Positions 1-6,384 of a stretch of 8,784 nucleotides of DNA are shown here, piece by piece; position 1 is the first letter of the stretch, and each line of letters begins with the position of its first letter. The stretch is from Nitrospirota bacterium (lineage in GTDB: Bacteria; Nitrospirota_A; Leptospirillia; Leptospirillales; Leptospirillaceae): the NCBI GenBank assembly GCA_021795275.1, contig JAJYPO010000089.1:1-8784 (forward strand), in the 5' to 3' direction. The position numbers were made by a program, and so were the translations under genes. The notes under the pieces were generated by a model. It saw only the letters and a list, made by a program, of their open reading frames with translations. It did not search any database and was not told where the DNA came from.

Positions 1-91
1 TTTCCAGAAACCAGGCGGCAACGGCGGGATCCTGAAAGTCCTCCCTCAGGAGGTAGGCCTTGGCCGACTTGATGTTGAAGAGCGATCCCCC
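1..91 (-). pseudogene. Possible ISL3-family transposase fragment
   Basis: This stretch continues the shifted frame of the neighbouring integrase relic but no longer looks like an integrase. It encodes FNIKSAKAYLLREDFQ followed by about ten residues ending AAWFLE. The NIKSAKAYLLREDFQ part resembles the conserved segment of ISL3-family transposases (an L-N-x-K-x-x-x-A-Y-L-x-x-E-x-F-Q pattern, followed in the family by an aromatic-rich W-A-G-K-F-L stretch). The later residues match that pattern only loosely. The fragment runs off the left edge, so neither its length nor its terminal repeats can be judged. An alternative is an unusual continuation of the integrase. The assignment rests on memory of the family motif and is tentative. 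Confidence 0.4.
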
Positions 92-504
92 TTCTTTGAT
101 GGCAACGATGAACAGGCGGGACAGGAGTGAGAGGTCGTGCTTGACGGATTGGGGACCGACCTCTTTTCCCGTTCATCGCGATATTTGGCAAGGAGAATCG
201 GGGTGATCGCCGCAAGGGAATACTGTCCGAAACAATCAGAAAGAAATCGGATCTGCGACAAGACAGATATTTGGCTTTTTTGTCGGGCGTATTTCGTTTC
301 GATATCATTCCAGAAGATCTTTAAGCACCGTCGATCCGATTCCGACCGGGAAACAAAAATTCCCCTAGCCATTTCCGACTCGACAACGGCCGCCCAATCT
401 TCGGCCTCGGCTCAGGAGTTGAAGGTTTTCCGCTGGATCGGATAGTCCTTGCGTCTTATCTGAGCCCGCCATTTCAGATCGCCCCGCTTTTCGAACGTCG
501 CCAT
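92..504 (-). pseudogene. Tyrosine (phage-type) integrase, N-terminal part, disrupted
   Basis: From the ATG at 504 the - strand encodes MATFEKRGDLKWRAQIRRKD, typical of the N-terminal Arm-binding domain of phage and genomic-island integrases. It continues with ESEMARGIFVSRSESDR, then the SAM-like core-binding domain (FGQYSLAAITPILLAKYRDER). Two lesions break the gene. An in-frame TGA at 414-412 is codon 31. A frameshift near 162-166 means VGPQSVKHDLSLLSRLF is only readable in another frame. After about position 92 the integrase similarity ends, so the catalytic domain with its R-H-R-Y residues is absent here. A GGGAGAGG ribosome-binding-like sequence precedes the ATG. The gene points away from the adjacent tRNA-Thr, the usual arrangement of an island inserted at a tRNA 3' end. 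It is surely non-functional as read. Confidence 0.85.
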
Positions 505-620
505 TGGAAGCCTCTCCCGAAGATGATTACCGTAACTCTCCGGCATTCAGCCTTCAAAATTGTTCCCAAAAATCAAAAAAGAGAGCAAGAGTGAGTATTA
601 CTGATTACCATTGATTATCA

Positions 621-696
621 TGGAGCTCCTGATCAGAATCGAACTGATAACCTTCCGCTTACAAGGCGGGTGCTCTACCGATTGAGCTACAGGAGC
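621..696 (-). tRNA. tRNA-Thr (anticodon TGT)
   Basis: On the - strand the 76 nt fold as a complete cloverleaf. The acceptor stem is GCTCCTG with CAGGAGC, followed by T and an encoded CCA. The D arm is GCTC/GAGC, the anticodon loop is CTTGTAA with anticodon TGT, and the T arm is ATCAG-TTCGATT-CTGAT. The top pair of the anticodon stem (27-43) is a C-A mismatch, and all other stem pairs are good. The gene decodes ACA and probably other ACN threonine codons. A T-rich run lies about 30-50 nt beyond its 3' end, but I see no terminator hairpin. Its 3' end faces the integrase relic, which makes it the likely attachment site of that lost element. Confidence 0.96.
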
Positions 697-799
697 GAAC
701 AGGTGGTTTAAGATAGGGCGAAACCGGAAAAGATTACCCCATCAAGCCATCCGATTTCAAGAGACTTGTGCCGGAATTTTCAGGTTGTTCCCGGGATGA

Positions 800-828
800 T
801 TGAATCTTAACAGTCCCTTTGCTAACAT
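800..828 (+). promoter_or_regulatory. Possible sigma-70-type promoter
   Basis: TTGAAT (800-805) and TAACAT (823-828) are separated by 17 nt. Each matches four of six consensus bases. The predicted start is near 835, about 330 nt before the secreted thioredoxin-like gene at 1167. This is a weak pattern match in an otherwise unexplained region. Confidence 0.3.
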
Positions 829-920
829 CGTAAAGATATGGATCAAAGTCCCACTCGGCAGGTAATCTGCTGCCCTCGTCCCTCATCTGGCCCGAATCTG
901 TATTTTCGCTGGAATCCCGA

Positions 921-996
921 TCCCGGTCTGGTGGGAGTTCTTCGAGTTTTTTTACATATTTCTGACCCTATTCACCCATTGCCGTCCAGACCGGGA
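921..996. repeat. 11-bp perfect inverted repeat with 54-nt spacer
   Basis: TCCCGGTCTGG (921-931) and CCAGACCGGGA (986-996) are exact reverse complements. Inside them TGGG (932-935) can pair with CCCA (975-978), and the loop contains a run of seven T. The transcript could form a long stem. It could be a structured leader of the gene at 1167, a relic, or chance. I do not recognise a riboswitch class. Confidence 0.4.
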
Positions 997-1166
997 GACA
1001 AGAGCCGGCCAAGACAGCGGACCGCATGACAGTGGGAGCCCCTTGGACGGAGCGGTCAAGGGCATCGATCATTCCCGAAAATCAAGAGTGGCGGGAATCT
1101 GCCCATAACTTCGGAACCAGGATTCAGAACTCCCTGTAAGGGGACAACCTAGAGAGAGACAATGAC

Positions 1167-2207
1167 ATGCTTCATTCCTTCAAACGACTTTTCCACTTCG
1201 CCCGATTGAAGAACACCTCTCCAAAATATGGATTGCCGGCTTCACTGGCAGGAATGGCCCTTCTCTTTTTGTTTCAGCCGGTGCACCGAGAGGGGGATGT
1301 CGCCCATGCGGCTTCGCAACCGGCATCCACGTCCCCCGCCCCCAACGTCCCGGTATCCGACGATCCCGCGGCCCTTCAAAAAAGGTTCCAGAAGGTCATT
1401 CTCGATTCCCTGGCCCGTCAGCGCATTCCTTACCGAGACTTTGCCTGGCTCGCCCCCAAGGCTGTCGACAACGACATACTCGCCCTGCCTTTTTCGATCA
1501 TCGTAGGAGCGCAAAAAATTGTCCTTCCCGTTTACATCATCAACCATCGTTACCTCGTCACCACACCACTTCTGGACATCACCCGGCACTACGCCGTCGT
1601 TCCAAGTATTCCTCCCCCCCAGCCGGTCTCCCTCTTTCTCCCCTCCTCCACATTCCAGATGGAGAGATTTCCCTCAACGGGTCCAGAGAAGGCCCCCCAT
1701 TCCCTGATCATGTTCGGGGACGAACAATGTATCGCCTGTCGTCGCTGGAACCGTGAAGTCCAGGACAAGGTCACGGCCGACCCTTCCATCCATTTCACCT
1801 ATATTCCCTACCCGCAGGTGACTGTCCATCGGAATTCGCTCGATGCCGCGATCTTTGAAATGTGCGTCTTTGAAGAAAAACCTTCGGCCTTCTGGAATAT
1901 TCACAACCAGCTCGACCAGCGGGTCGACCTCAGGAATATCGACAAGGCTGGACTCAAGCCGATATTCTCAGGGTTTATGGTCCAGGCGGGCGTATCCACG
2001 CCCAAGGTTCAGCAATGCATTGATCAGAGCCGTCCTCTGCCTGACATTTCAAAAGCCGGTGATGCGTTGACTGCGCATATCGGGGTTCCGTCGGCCCCCG
2101 TCTTCATCGTTGATGGCCAGGTCAAGTCGGGATATCTTTCCTATGACGACATAAAACAAATATTTGCACAGGAATCGGCAAAGCCTTCCCAGGCCAAAAC
2201 GAACTGA
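1167..2207 (+). CDS. Exported DsbA/thioredoxin-like thiol:disulfide oxidoreductase
   Basis: The 346-residue protein has a basic N-terminus and one hydrophobic segment (about residues 23-37), followed by AHAA, so it is exported or membrane-anchored. Residues 50-65 are a Pro/Ser/Thr-rich linker. Residues 66-150 form a domain I do not recognise. A thioredoxin fold of the DsbA/Thioredoxin_4 kind begins near residue 178: FGDEQCIACRRW holds the redox CxxC (C188, C191), and VPSAPVF supplies the probable cis-proline (P311). Two further cysteines, in EMCVF and QQCID, might form a structural disulfide. The family oxidises or isomerises disulfides, or reduces apocytochrome cysteines, in the periplasm. 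Serving the c-type cytochromes encoded downstream is an inference from location. The ATG at 1167 follows an AGAGAGAG site about 8 nt upstream. The CxxC dipeptide Ile-Ala differs from the Pro-His of E. coli DsbA, so its redox role cannot be read from sequence. Confidence 0.82.
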   Translation: MLHSFKRLFHFARLKNTSPKYGLPASLAGMALLFLFQPVHREGDVAHAASQPASTSPAPNVPVSDDPAALQKRFQKVILDSLARQRIPYRDFAWLAPKAVDNDILALPFSIIVGAQKIVLPVYIINHRYLVTTPLLDITRHYAVVPSIPPPQPVSLFLPSSTFQMERFPSTGPEKAPHSLIMFGDEQCIACRRWNREVQDKVTADPSIHFTYIPYPQVTVHRNSLDAAIFEMCVFEEKPSAFWNIHNQLDQRVDLRNIDKAGLKPIFSGFMVQAGVSTPKVQQCIDQSRPLPDISKAGDALTAHIGVPSAPVFIVDGQVKSGYLSYDDIKQIFAQESAKPSQAKTN

Positions 2208-2217
2208 GAGGATTGAA

Positions 2218-2251
2218 CGCACCTCCGTCTTCGATTTATGATGGAGGTGCG
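2218..2251. terminator. Stem-loop after the thioredoxin-like gene, possible terminator
   Basis: CGCACCTCC (2218-2226) pairs perfectly with GGAGGTGCG (2243-2251). Three more inner pairs (one G-T) bring the stem to 12 bp around a 10-nt loop. It starts 11 nt after the stop codon at 2207. No T-run follows, so it is not a classical intrinsic terminator. It could protect the mRNA 3' end or mark a processing site between this gene and the next one, 96 bp away. Confidence 0.5.
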
Positions 2252-2303
2252 CCCAGAATAACGAGTTGGCCCAACGGCCCAGAGATCAAGGAGAACTCAT
2301 CCC

Positions 2304-2603
2304 GTGACATTTCGTTCTTGGACCGATATCGACAGATGGCCTGAAATCGACATTGACCATATAGTCGAACAATCCACCGCTCTGACAAATGATGCGAACA
2401 AGGACGCCATCAAGGATGCGATCCTGACCATCAAGAACTCCCTTTCCTTTCTTGAGAAAAAAAAGGCAACAAAGGAAGAACGGGACAGGATGACCAAAGA
2501 GCGGATCAATATTCTTCTCCGACTGGGCTTCAAGATAAGGGTCAAGGAACCCGCACGCGAAACCGCCGTTCCTACGGCCCAGGAATCCGGGGTCCAGACC
2601 TAG
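2304..2603 (+). CDS. Small helical protein of unknown function
   Basis: I do not recognise this 99-residue protein. It starts at GTG with AAGGAGAA 8 nt upstream, a strong site that supports the gene. There is no signal peptide or membrane segment, so it is predicted cytoplasmic. Residues 15-75 are rich in Asp, Glu, Lys, Ile and Leu, with a KDAIKDAILTIKNSLSFLEKK stretch near residues 33-53 that looks like an amphipathic helix or short coiled coil. The C-terminal 25 residues appear disordered. It contains no cysteine or histidine cluster. The stop lies 36 bp before the prepilin peptidase start, so the two are probably co-transcribed. A role in pilus assembly would be a guess from position only. 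Confidence 0.72.
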   Translation: MTFRSWTDIDRWPEIDIDHIVEQSTALTNDANKDAIKDAILTIKNSLSFLEKKKATKEERDRMTKERINILLRLGFKIRVKEPARETAVPTAQESGVQT

Positions 2604-2639
2604 TCCCTCCCTCATGAAACTTTCGTCAGGAGCTACTCG

Positions 2640-3425
2640 GTGACCACTCTCCTGATCTCCGGTCTCGCATTAGTCGCCGGAGGACTCTGGGGAAGCTTTC
2701 TCGGCGTCCTCGCCGTCCGGGTTCCCCAGGGCCTTTCCATCCTGACTCCCAACTCCCGGTGCGACCATTGTCTTGCTCCGCTCTCCCCCTCTGAACTTGT
2801 GCCCATCTATTCATGGCTCACCTCAAAAGGACGATGCCAGAGGTGCCATCACCCCATCCTGCCTGAGATTCCTGTTTCGGAATTTGCCACGGCCCTGTTT
2901 GCTCTCATCGTTGTTATTTTACCCGAACCCCTCTCTCTAAAGTCGGCTCTCCTCCTTTTCTTTTCCTTTGCCCTCCCCCTAACACTGATTGATATCCGCC
3001 ACCATCGCCTCCCCCATTTTCTCACCCTTTCAGCCATCCTGGCCGGTCTTGCTTTTTCCTTTTTCGGGAGGGGATATGACGGGATCCTTTTATCTGCCGA
3101 AGGCGCCCTCATCGGCTTCATACCTGTGGCCCTTGTCGCCCTCTTCTACAGCCGGGGCATCGGGATGGGGGATGCGTTCTGGCTCGCGGCAATCGGGGCC
3201 TTTACAGGACCCCTAAACCTTTCCATCGTCCTTCTGGTGGCCTCCTCCACCGGAATACTCGCAGCTCTCGTCCTCCACTATGCCAGCCCCCGGGACAAAA
3301 GGGGATCCCTCTTCGGAAAGGCCCTTCCGTTTGGCCCCTTTCTTAGTCTGGGGGGATTCCTGGCCCTGGCCTTTCCTGGGATCACCCAAGCCCTTAACAA
3401 TCATATTCTGGAGATCCCACTGTGA
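2640..3425 (+). CDS. pilD: Type IV prepilin peptidase / N-methyltransferase
   Basis: The 261-residue polytopic membrane protein belongs to the PilD/GspO family (aspartate peptidase A24). These enzymes cleave the leader of type IV prepilins and type II secretion pseudopilins and usually methylate the new N-terminus. The N-terminal segment has GSFLGVLAVRVP, matching the family's GSFLNVVIYRLP. Two CxxC pairs (C41/C44, C66/C69) form the cytoplasmic zinc-binding domain typical of the bifunctional form. The catalytic aspartates are D118 in LIDIRHHRLP and D178 in the GMGD motif. FGKALPFGPFLSLGG near the end is also characteristic. The GTG start at 2640 has AGGAG 7 nt upstream, and an ATG would fall too far inside the first helix. 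Length is normal to slightly short. No pilin or pilus motor gene is visible nearby. The next gene overlaps its stop codon. Confidence 0.95.
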   Translation: MTTLLISGLALVAGGLWGSFLGVLAVRVPQGLSILTPNSRCDHCLAPLSPSELVPIYSWLTSKGRCQRCHHPILPEIPVSEFATALFALIVVILPEPLSLKSALLLFFSFALPLTLIDIRHHRLPHFLTLSAILAGLAFSFFGRGYDGILLSAEGALIGFIPVALVALFYSRGIGMGDAFWLAAIGAFTGPLNLSIVLLVASSTGILAALVLHYASPRDKRGSLFGKALPFGPFLSLGGFLALAFPGITQALNNHILEIPL

Positions 3426-4309
3426 AGATCACCTTTATCGGAATCGGACACATGGGGGAGCCCATGGTTGGACGTCTCCTGGCCTCCGGCTTTTCTGTCA
3501 CCATCCACAACAGAACCAGGGAACGGGCCCTTCCCCTTCTCGAGAAAGGAGCCCTCTGGGCCGAAACTCCGGCACAAGGCGCCTCGGGTTGCGATATCCT
3601 TGCCACCATGGTTGCCGACGATAACGCCCTTGAATCTCTCATTGGTCCTGGGGGAATTCTCGACTCCATGCCGGAAGGAGCCGTCCACCTCTCTTTTTCC
3701 ACAATCAGCGTTGGCTATGCGACATCGCTTGAGAAACGACACGGAACCCGTGGACAGGGATTTGTCTCTGCACCGGTCTTCGGACGTCCGGATGCCGTGC
3801 GGGAAGGACGGCTCCGACTTCTCTGTGCCGGGAAAGAGGGACCGGTTCAGAAGGTCCTTCCCCTTCTGAACGCCTTGGGACCCCGGGTTTTCCACCTGGG
3901 GGAGAATCCTGCGACTGCCAACATCGTCAAACTTTCTGGAAACTTCATGATCGCCTCCGTCCTGGAAACCCTTGGAGAAACCTTTGCCCTGGCGAAGAAG
4001 TCCGGAGTGGATCCGGCCCTCTTTCTGGAAATCGTCAACGACTCTCTCTTCCACTCCCCCCTTTATGAAAACTATGGCCGGACCATGGCTGAAAAACGCT
4101 ACGATCCGCCCGGCTTCACCATGGACCTGGGCCTCAAGGACATCAACCTCGTCCTCGAGGCTGCCAATACCCTTCGTGTCCCCCTGCCGCTGGGAGGGAT
4201 CCTGCGCGATTCCTTCCTCTCAGGGCTTGCCCAGGGAAGACAGTCCCTGGACTGGTCGGCCGTGGTCCTCTCCCATTACGAAAGGGCCGGCATTCCGGTA
4301 GGAGAATAG
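3422..4309 (+). CDS. NAD(P)-dependent beta-hydroxyacid dehydrogenase (HIBADH family)
   Basis: The 295-residue cytoplasmic enzyme belongs to the 3-hydroxyisobutyrate dehydrogenase / 6-phosphogluconate dehydrogenase-like superfamily. The Rossmann motif GIGHMG lies at residues 7-12. NRT at 30-32 after the second strand suggests NADP(H) preference, as in glyoxylate/succinic-semialdehyde reductase members. The substrate-binding segment around LSFSTIS (90-96) and FVSAPVFGRPDAV (114-126) is recognisable, and the catalytic lysine is K170 with N174 following (KLSGN). Length is standard. The GTG start overlaps the pilD TGA by four bases, indicating translational coupling. The substrate cannot be told from sequence: 3-hydroxyisobutyrate, tartronate semialdehyde, glyoxylate or succinic semialdehyde are family options. 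No link to pilus biogenesis is known to me. Confidence 0.92.
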   Translation: MKITFIGIGHMGEPMVGRLLASGFSVTIHNRTRERALPLLEKGALWAETPAQGASGCDILATMVADDNALESLIGPGGILDSMPEGAVHLSFSTISVGYATSLEKRHGTRGQGFVSAPVFGRPDAVREGRLRLLCAGKEGPVQKVLPLLNALGPRVFHLGENPATANIVKLSGNFMIASVLETLGETFALAKKSGVDPALFLEIVNDSLFHSPLYENYGRTMAEKRYDPPGFTMDLGLKDINLVLEAANTLRVPLPLGGILRDSFLSGLAQGRQSLDWSAVVLSHYERAGIPVGE

Positions 4310-4423
4310 GCAGGCCTTTCCGGAACCGGCGTCTCCCCTTTCTCCTGCAATTTGTTCTGGAGTCTGGACTCCCCTCCTTCTCTGCTTCCTCATTCCCTAG
4401 AATGTCCCCTTTTTTCACATTTT

Positions 4424-4480
4424 TATACTTTATGACGCCCATCATATTTGTCTTTTTTCCATAGGGTTAATCTCGTTCTC
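4424..4480 (+). promoter_or_regulatory. Candidate promoter region of the MCO-nirK cluster with a CRP/FNR-type half-site pair
   Basis: The 264 bp between 4309 and 4574 hold no gene, and this AT-rich patch is the likely promoter. TATGA-N6-TCATA (4431-4446) has the geometry of CRP/FNR-superfamily sites (TGTGA-N6-TCACA in E. coli CRP). A TAATCT at 4468-4473 could be a -10 box, with transcription starting near 4480. The centre of the repeat would then fall at -41.5, the class II activator position. TATACT at 4424-4429 is a better -10 match, but it would put the repeat over the start site. No good -35 is seen for either, in keeping with an activator-dependent promoter. This is inference from pattern. 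Confidence 0.35.
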
Positions 4481-4573
4481 ACAGGGGCTCGGTTCCGGTC
4501 CTTTTCTTCCGGCCGGATCAGGGACATTGACCCTTCGGACGATCCCCCCACCACTGTGACAAGGAGAAGCCCC

Positions 4574-5635
4574 ATGATCTCCCGCACCCGTTTCGGACAT
4601 TATGAACGGTTTGCACTTTTCCTCATTCCGCTTTTGCTGTTTCTGGCGATCCCTGTTCCCCTTCATGCCGCCACCCGGACATTCAACATGACCATCGAAG
4701 AGGTGACCATCCGGGTCGCCCCTGACCTGACCTTCAATACCTTTGCCTTCGACGGACAGGTCCCCGGCCCGCTCATTCATGTCCGGGAGGGCGACAAGGT
4801 CATCGTCCACGTGACCAACAATACCTCCCTCCCCCACACCATCCACTGGCATGGCATCAACCAGAGCCACGGAAACTGGAAGATGGACGGGGTACCCATG
4901 GTGACCCAAGAAGCGATCCAGCCGGGAGATACCTTCACCTATCACTGGGTTGCAGAGCGAAGCGGGACCCTCTGGTACCACTGCCACGTGAACGTCAATG
5001 AACATGTCGCCATGCGCGGCATGTGGGGGCCCATCATCATCGATCCGAAAGAACCCTCGAAACTCGAGAAAAAGGTCACCAAGGACTTCATCCTGATGTA
5101 CAGCTCCTGGGAATCCCCCTATGCGCACCATTACGGACGGGGAGGCGGACCGAAAGACCAAGCGGATTACTGGTCGGTCAATGCCAAGTCCTTCCCTCTC
5201 GACATGCCGGTCCGCGTCAGGAAGGGGGACATTGTCCGGTTCCACTTCATCGGAGCCGGAGATGCCTTTCACGAGATCCATCTTCATGGCCACGACATGC
5301 TCATTGTCCGGAAGGATGGATATCCGCTTCCTCATCCATATTTCGTTGACACCATCCTGGTCGGACCTGGAGAACGCTACGATGCCATCGTCCGGATGAA
5401 CAATCCTGGCCGGTTCGTGATGCACGATCATATCGACAAGCACATGACCAACGGAGGCAAGGAGATGGGGGGTCCCATGACTGTCATTGAATATGACGGC
5501 ATTCCCAAGGAGGACTGGTATGTCTGGAAGGACAAGGACAAGACCTATGACCCGGATTTCTTCTACACCGTGTCCATGAAGAAAGGGTATGGAATCTTCC
5601 GTAATCCCCGCTTCAAGGGAACTCCTGTCCAGTGA
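4574..5635 (+). CDS. ncgA: Two-domain multicopper oxidase, NcgA-like
   Basis: The 353-residue protein has a signal peptide (hydrophobic 13-30, LHAA cleavage) and acts in the periplasm. Cupredoxin domain 1 has HTIHWHG (H88, H91, H93) and WYHCHVNVNEHVAMRGM (H136, C137, H138, H144; M150 probably axial). Domain 2 has FHEIHLHGH (H233, H236, H238) and MHDHIDKH (H284, H286, H290). The type 1 cysteine occurs only in domain 1. In domain 2 its place is taken by D285, so this is a type C two-domain oxidase, the class of Nitrosomonas europaea blue copper oxidase. Such enzymes oxidise copper, phenols or small redox partners and reduce O2 at a trinuclear site assembled between subunits. The ATG at 4574 with AAGGAG 7 nt upstream places the signal peptide correctly. 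An in-frame ATG at 4448 would add 42 unlikely residues. It is the first gene of an ncgABC-nirK-type cluster. The physiological substrate is unknown. Confidence 0.9.
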   Translation: MISRTRFGHYERFALFLIPLLLFLAIPVPLHAATRTFNMTIEEVTIRVAPDLTFNTFAFDGQVPGPLIHVREGDKVIVHVTNNTSLPHTIHWHGINQSHGNWKMDGVPMVTQEAIQPGDTFTYHWVAERSGTLWYHCHVNVNEHVAMRGMWGPIIIDPKEPSKLEKKVTKDFILMYSSWESPYAHHYGRGGGPKDQADYWSVNAKSFPLDMPVRVRKGDIVRFHFIGAGDAFHEIHLHGHDMLIVRKDGYPLPHPYFVDTILVGPGERYDAIVRMNNPGRFVMHDHIDKHMTNGGKEMGGPMTVIEYDGIPKEDWYVWKDKDKTYDPDFFYTVSMKKGYGIFRNPRFKGTPVQ

Positions 5636-5664
5636 AAAAGCATCCTGATCATAGGAGAGGGACC

Positions 5665-6384
5665 ATGAAAGAGCGGCACCGAGCTTTGAGACTTTATCCG
5701 GCTTTTCTGGCCCTGGTGGCGATGTTGGGCTTCTCACCTGCCTGGGCGGGCGAGGAGGACGGAATGACTCTTCTCAAAAATCGCTGCGCCTCCTGCCACA
5801 ACCTGACTGGGCCGGCCCCTGCCTCGATTCACGCTCTCTGGGAAAGGAAGGCGCCAGACCTGTTCTACGCCGGCAACAAGTTCCGGCGAAAATGGCTCAT
5901 CTCCTGGCTTCAGAAGCCTGTCCGGATCCGGCCGGCAGGGGAATTCTATGCGGACCATATCAAACCGGGGCCAAAACGGGACATGGTTGATGAATCGACC
6001 CTGAAACCCCATCTTGCCTTAAGCGCCGCCGATGCGACACTCGCGGCCGATGCCCTGATGAGACTTCGTGCCCACGACGATCTGATTGCAAAAGAACACG
6101 TTCCGGCAGGAACGATATCGACATCGATGGGATCTCTTGTCTTCGACAAATTCCTGGGTTGTATGGCTTGTCACCGGGTCAAGCCGGATTTCGGAGGGCT
6201 TTCGGGCCCGGAGCTCTACACCGCTGGAGACCGCCTCAGACCCCGGTTCATCGCGAGCTATATCCGCTCCCCTCAGGCCTGGGATCCCAAAATCTGGATG
6301 CCGAACAAGCATGTGAGCGAGACCCGCATCATCCAGCTCGTGCATTATCTCCAGGCGCTTTCGAAAGGAGAATCTCATGAATAA
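5665..6384 (+). CDS. ncgB: Diheme cytochrome c, NcgB-like
   Basis: The 239-residue exported protein has a signal peptide ending FSPAWAG (about residue 28) and two heme c sites: CASCH (C41, C44, H45) and CMACH (C166, C169, H170). The conserved-looking KAPDLFYAGNKFRRKWLISW and FYADHIKPGPKRDMVDES segments follow the first heme. KIWMPN supplies a probable sixth ligand, M212, for the second heme. The ligand of the first heme is not obvious. It probably passes electrons between the respiratory chain and the copper enzymes of the cluster. The start is the ATG at 5665 with AGGAGAGG 4 nt upstream. A GTG at 5632 overlapping the oxidase stop lacks a good site. The stop overlaps the next cytochrome by 8 nt. 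Whether the diheme protein is B or C in Nitrosomonas is uncertain to me, so the symbol follows gene order. Confidence 0.85.
   Translation: MKERHRALRLYPAFLALVAMLGFSPAWAGEEDGMTLLKNRCASCHNLTGPAPASIHALWERKAPDLFYAGNKFRRKWLISWLQKPVRIRPAGEFYADHIKPGPKRDMVDESTLKPHLALSAADATLAADALMRLRAHDDLIAKEHVPAGTISTSMGSLVFDKFLGCMACHRVKPDFGGLSGPELYTAGDRLRPRFIASYIRSPQAWDPKIWMPNKHVSETRIIQLVHYLQALSKGESHE

Larger units (their letters stand above)
697..1166. other. 470-bp intergenic region without a convincing gene
   Basis: No reading frame here resembles a protein. A 63-codon frame at 838-1029 has no ribosome-binding site and a random-looking composition. Two things stand out: a possible + strand promoter at 800-828 and an 11-bp inverted repeat at 921-931 and 986-996, both listed separately. 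If the promoter is real, the gene starting at 1167 would have a leader of about 330 nt. The - strand part next to 697 should also hold the tRNA promoter, but I could not pick clear boxes there. Confidence 0.7.

Noticed and set aside
603..620. Short ATTGATTATCA/CTGATTACCA near-repeat next to the tRNA 3' end, considered as an attachment-site repeat
   Set aside because: Too short and imperfect, and not derived from the tRNA sequence; the real attachment core should match the tRNA 3' end.
838..1029. 63-codon + strand frame in the intergenic region
   Set aside because: No ribosome-binding site, random-looking Pro/Arg/Ser-rich composition and no family resemblance; it also spans the inverted repeat.
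2265..2275. 11-nt palindrome GTTGGCCCAAC before the small helical protein
   Set aside because: Length and spacing are within chance expectation, and it does not align with promoter boxes.
2286..2615. 109-codon - strand frame opposite the small helical protein
   Set aside because: The + strand frame has a strong AAGGAGAA site at the right distance and operon-like spacing to pilD; the - strand frame lacks both. The protein is unknown, so this choice is less certain than the others.
3401..4054. 217-codon - strand open frame opposite the dehydrogenase
   Set aside because: Shadow of a gene with a clear Rossmann motif and catalytic lysine.
4448..4573. Upstream in-frame start extending the multicopper oxidase by 42 residues
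   Set aside because: It would bury the signal peptide and overlap the putative promoter; the ATG at 4574 has AAGGAG at proper spacing.
4442..5737. 431-codon - strand open frame opposite the multicopper oxidase
   Set aside because: It is the complement of a gene with all copper-ligand motifs; its Asp/Val/Gly/His-rich sequence is what antisense of such a gene gives, and it has no recognisable domain.
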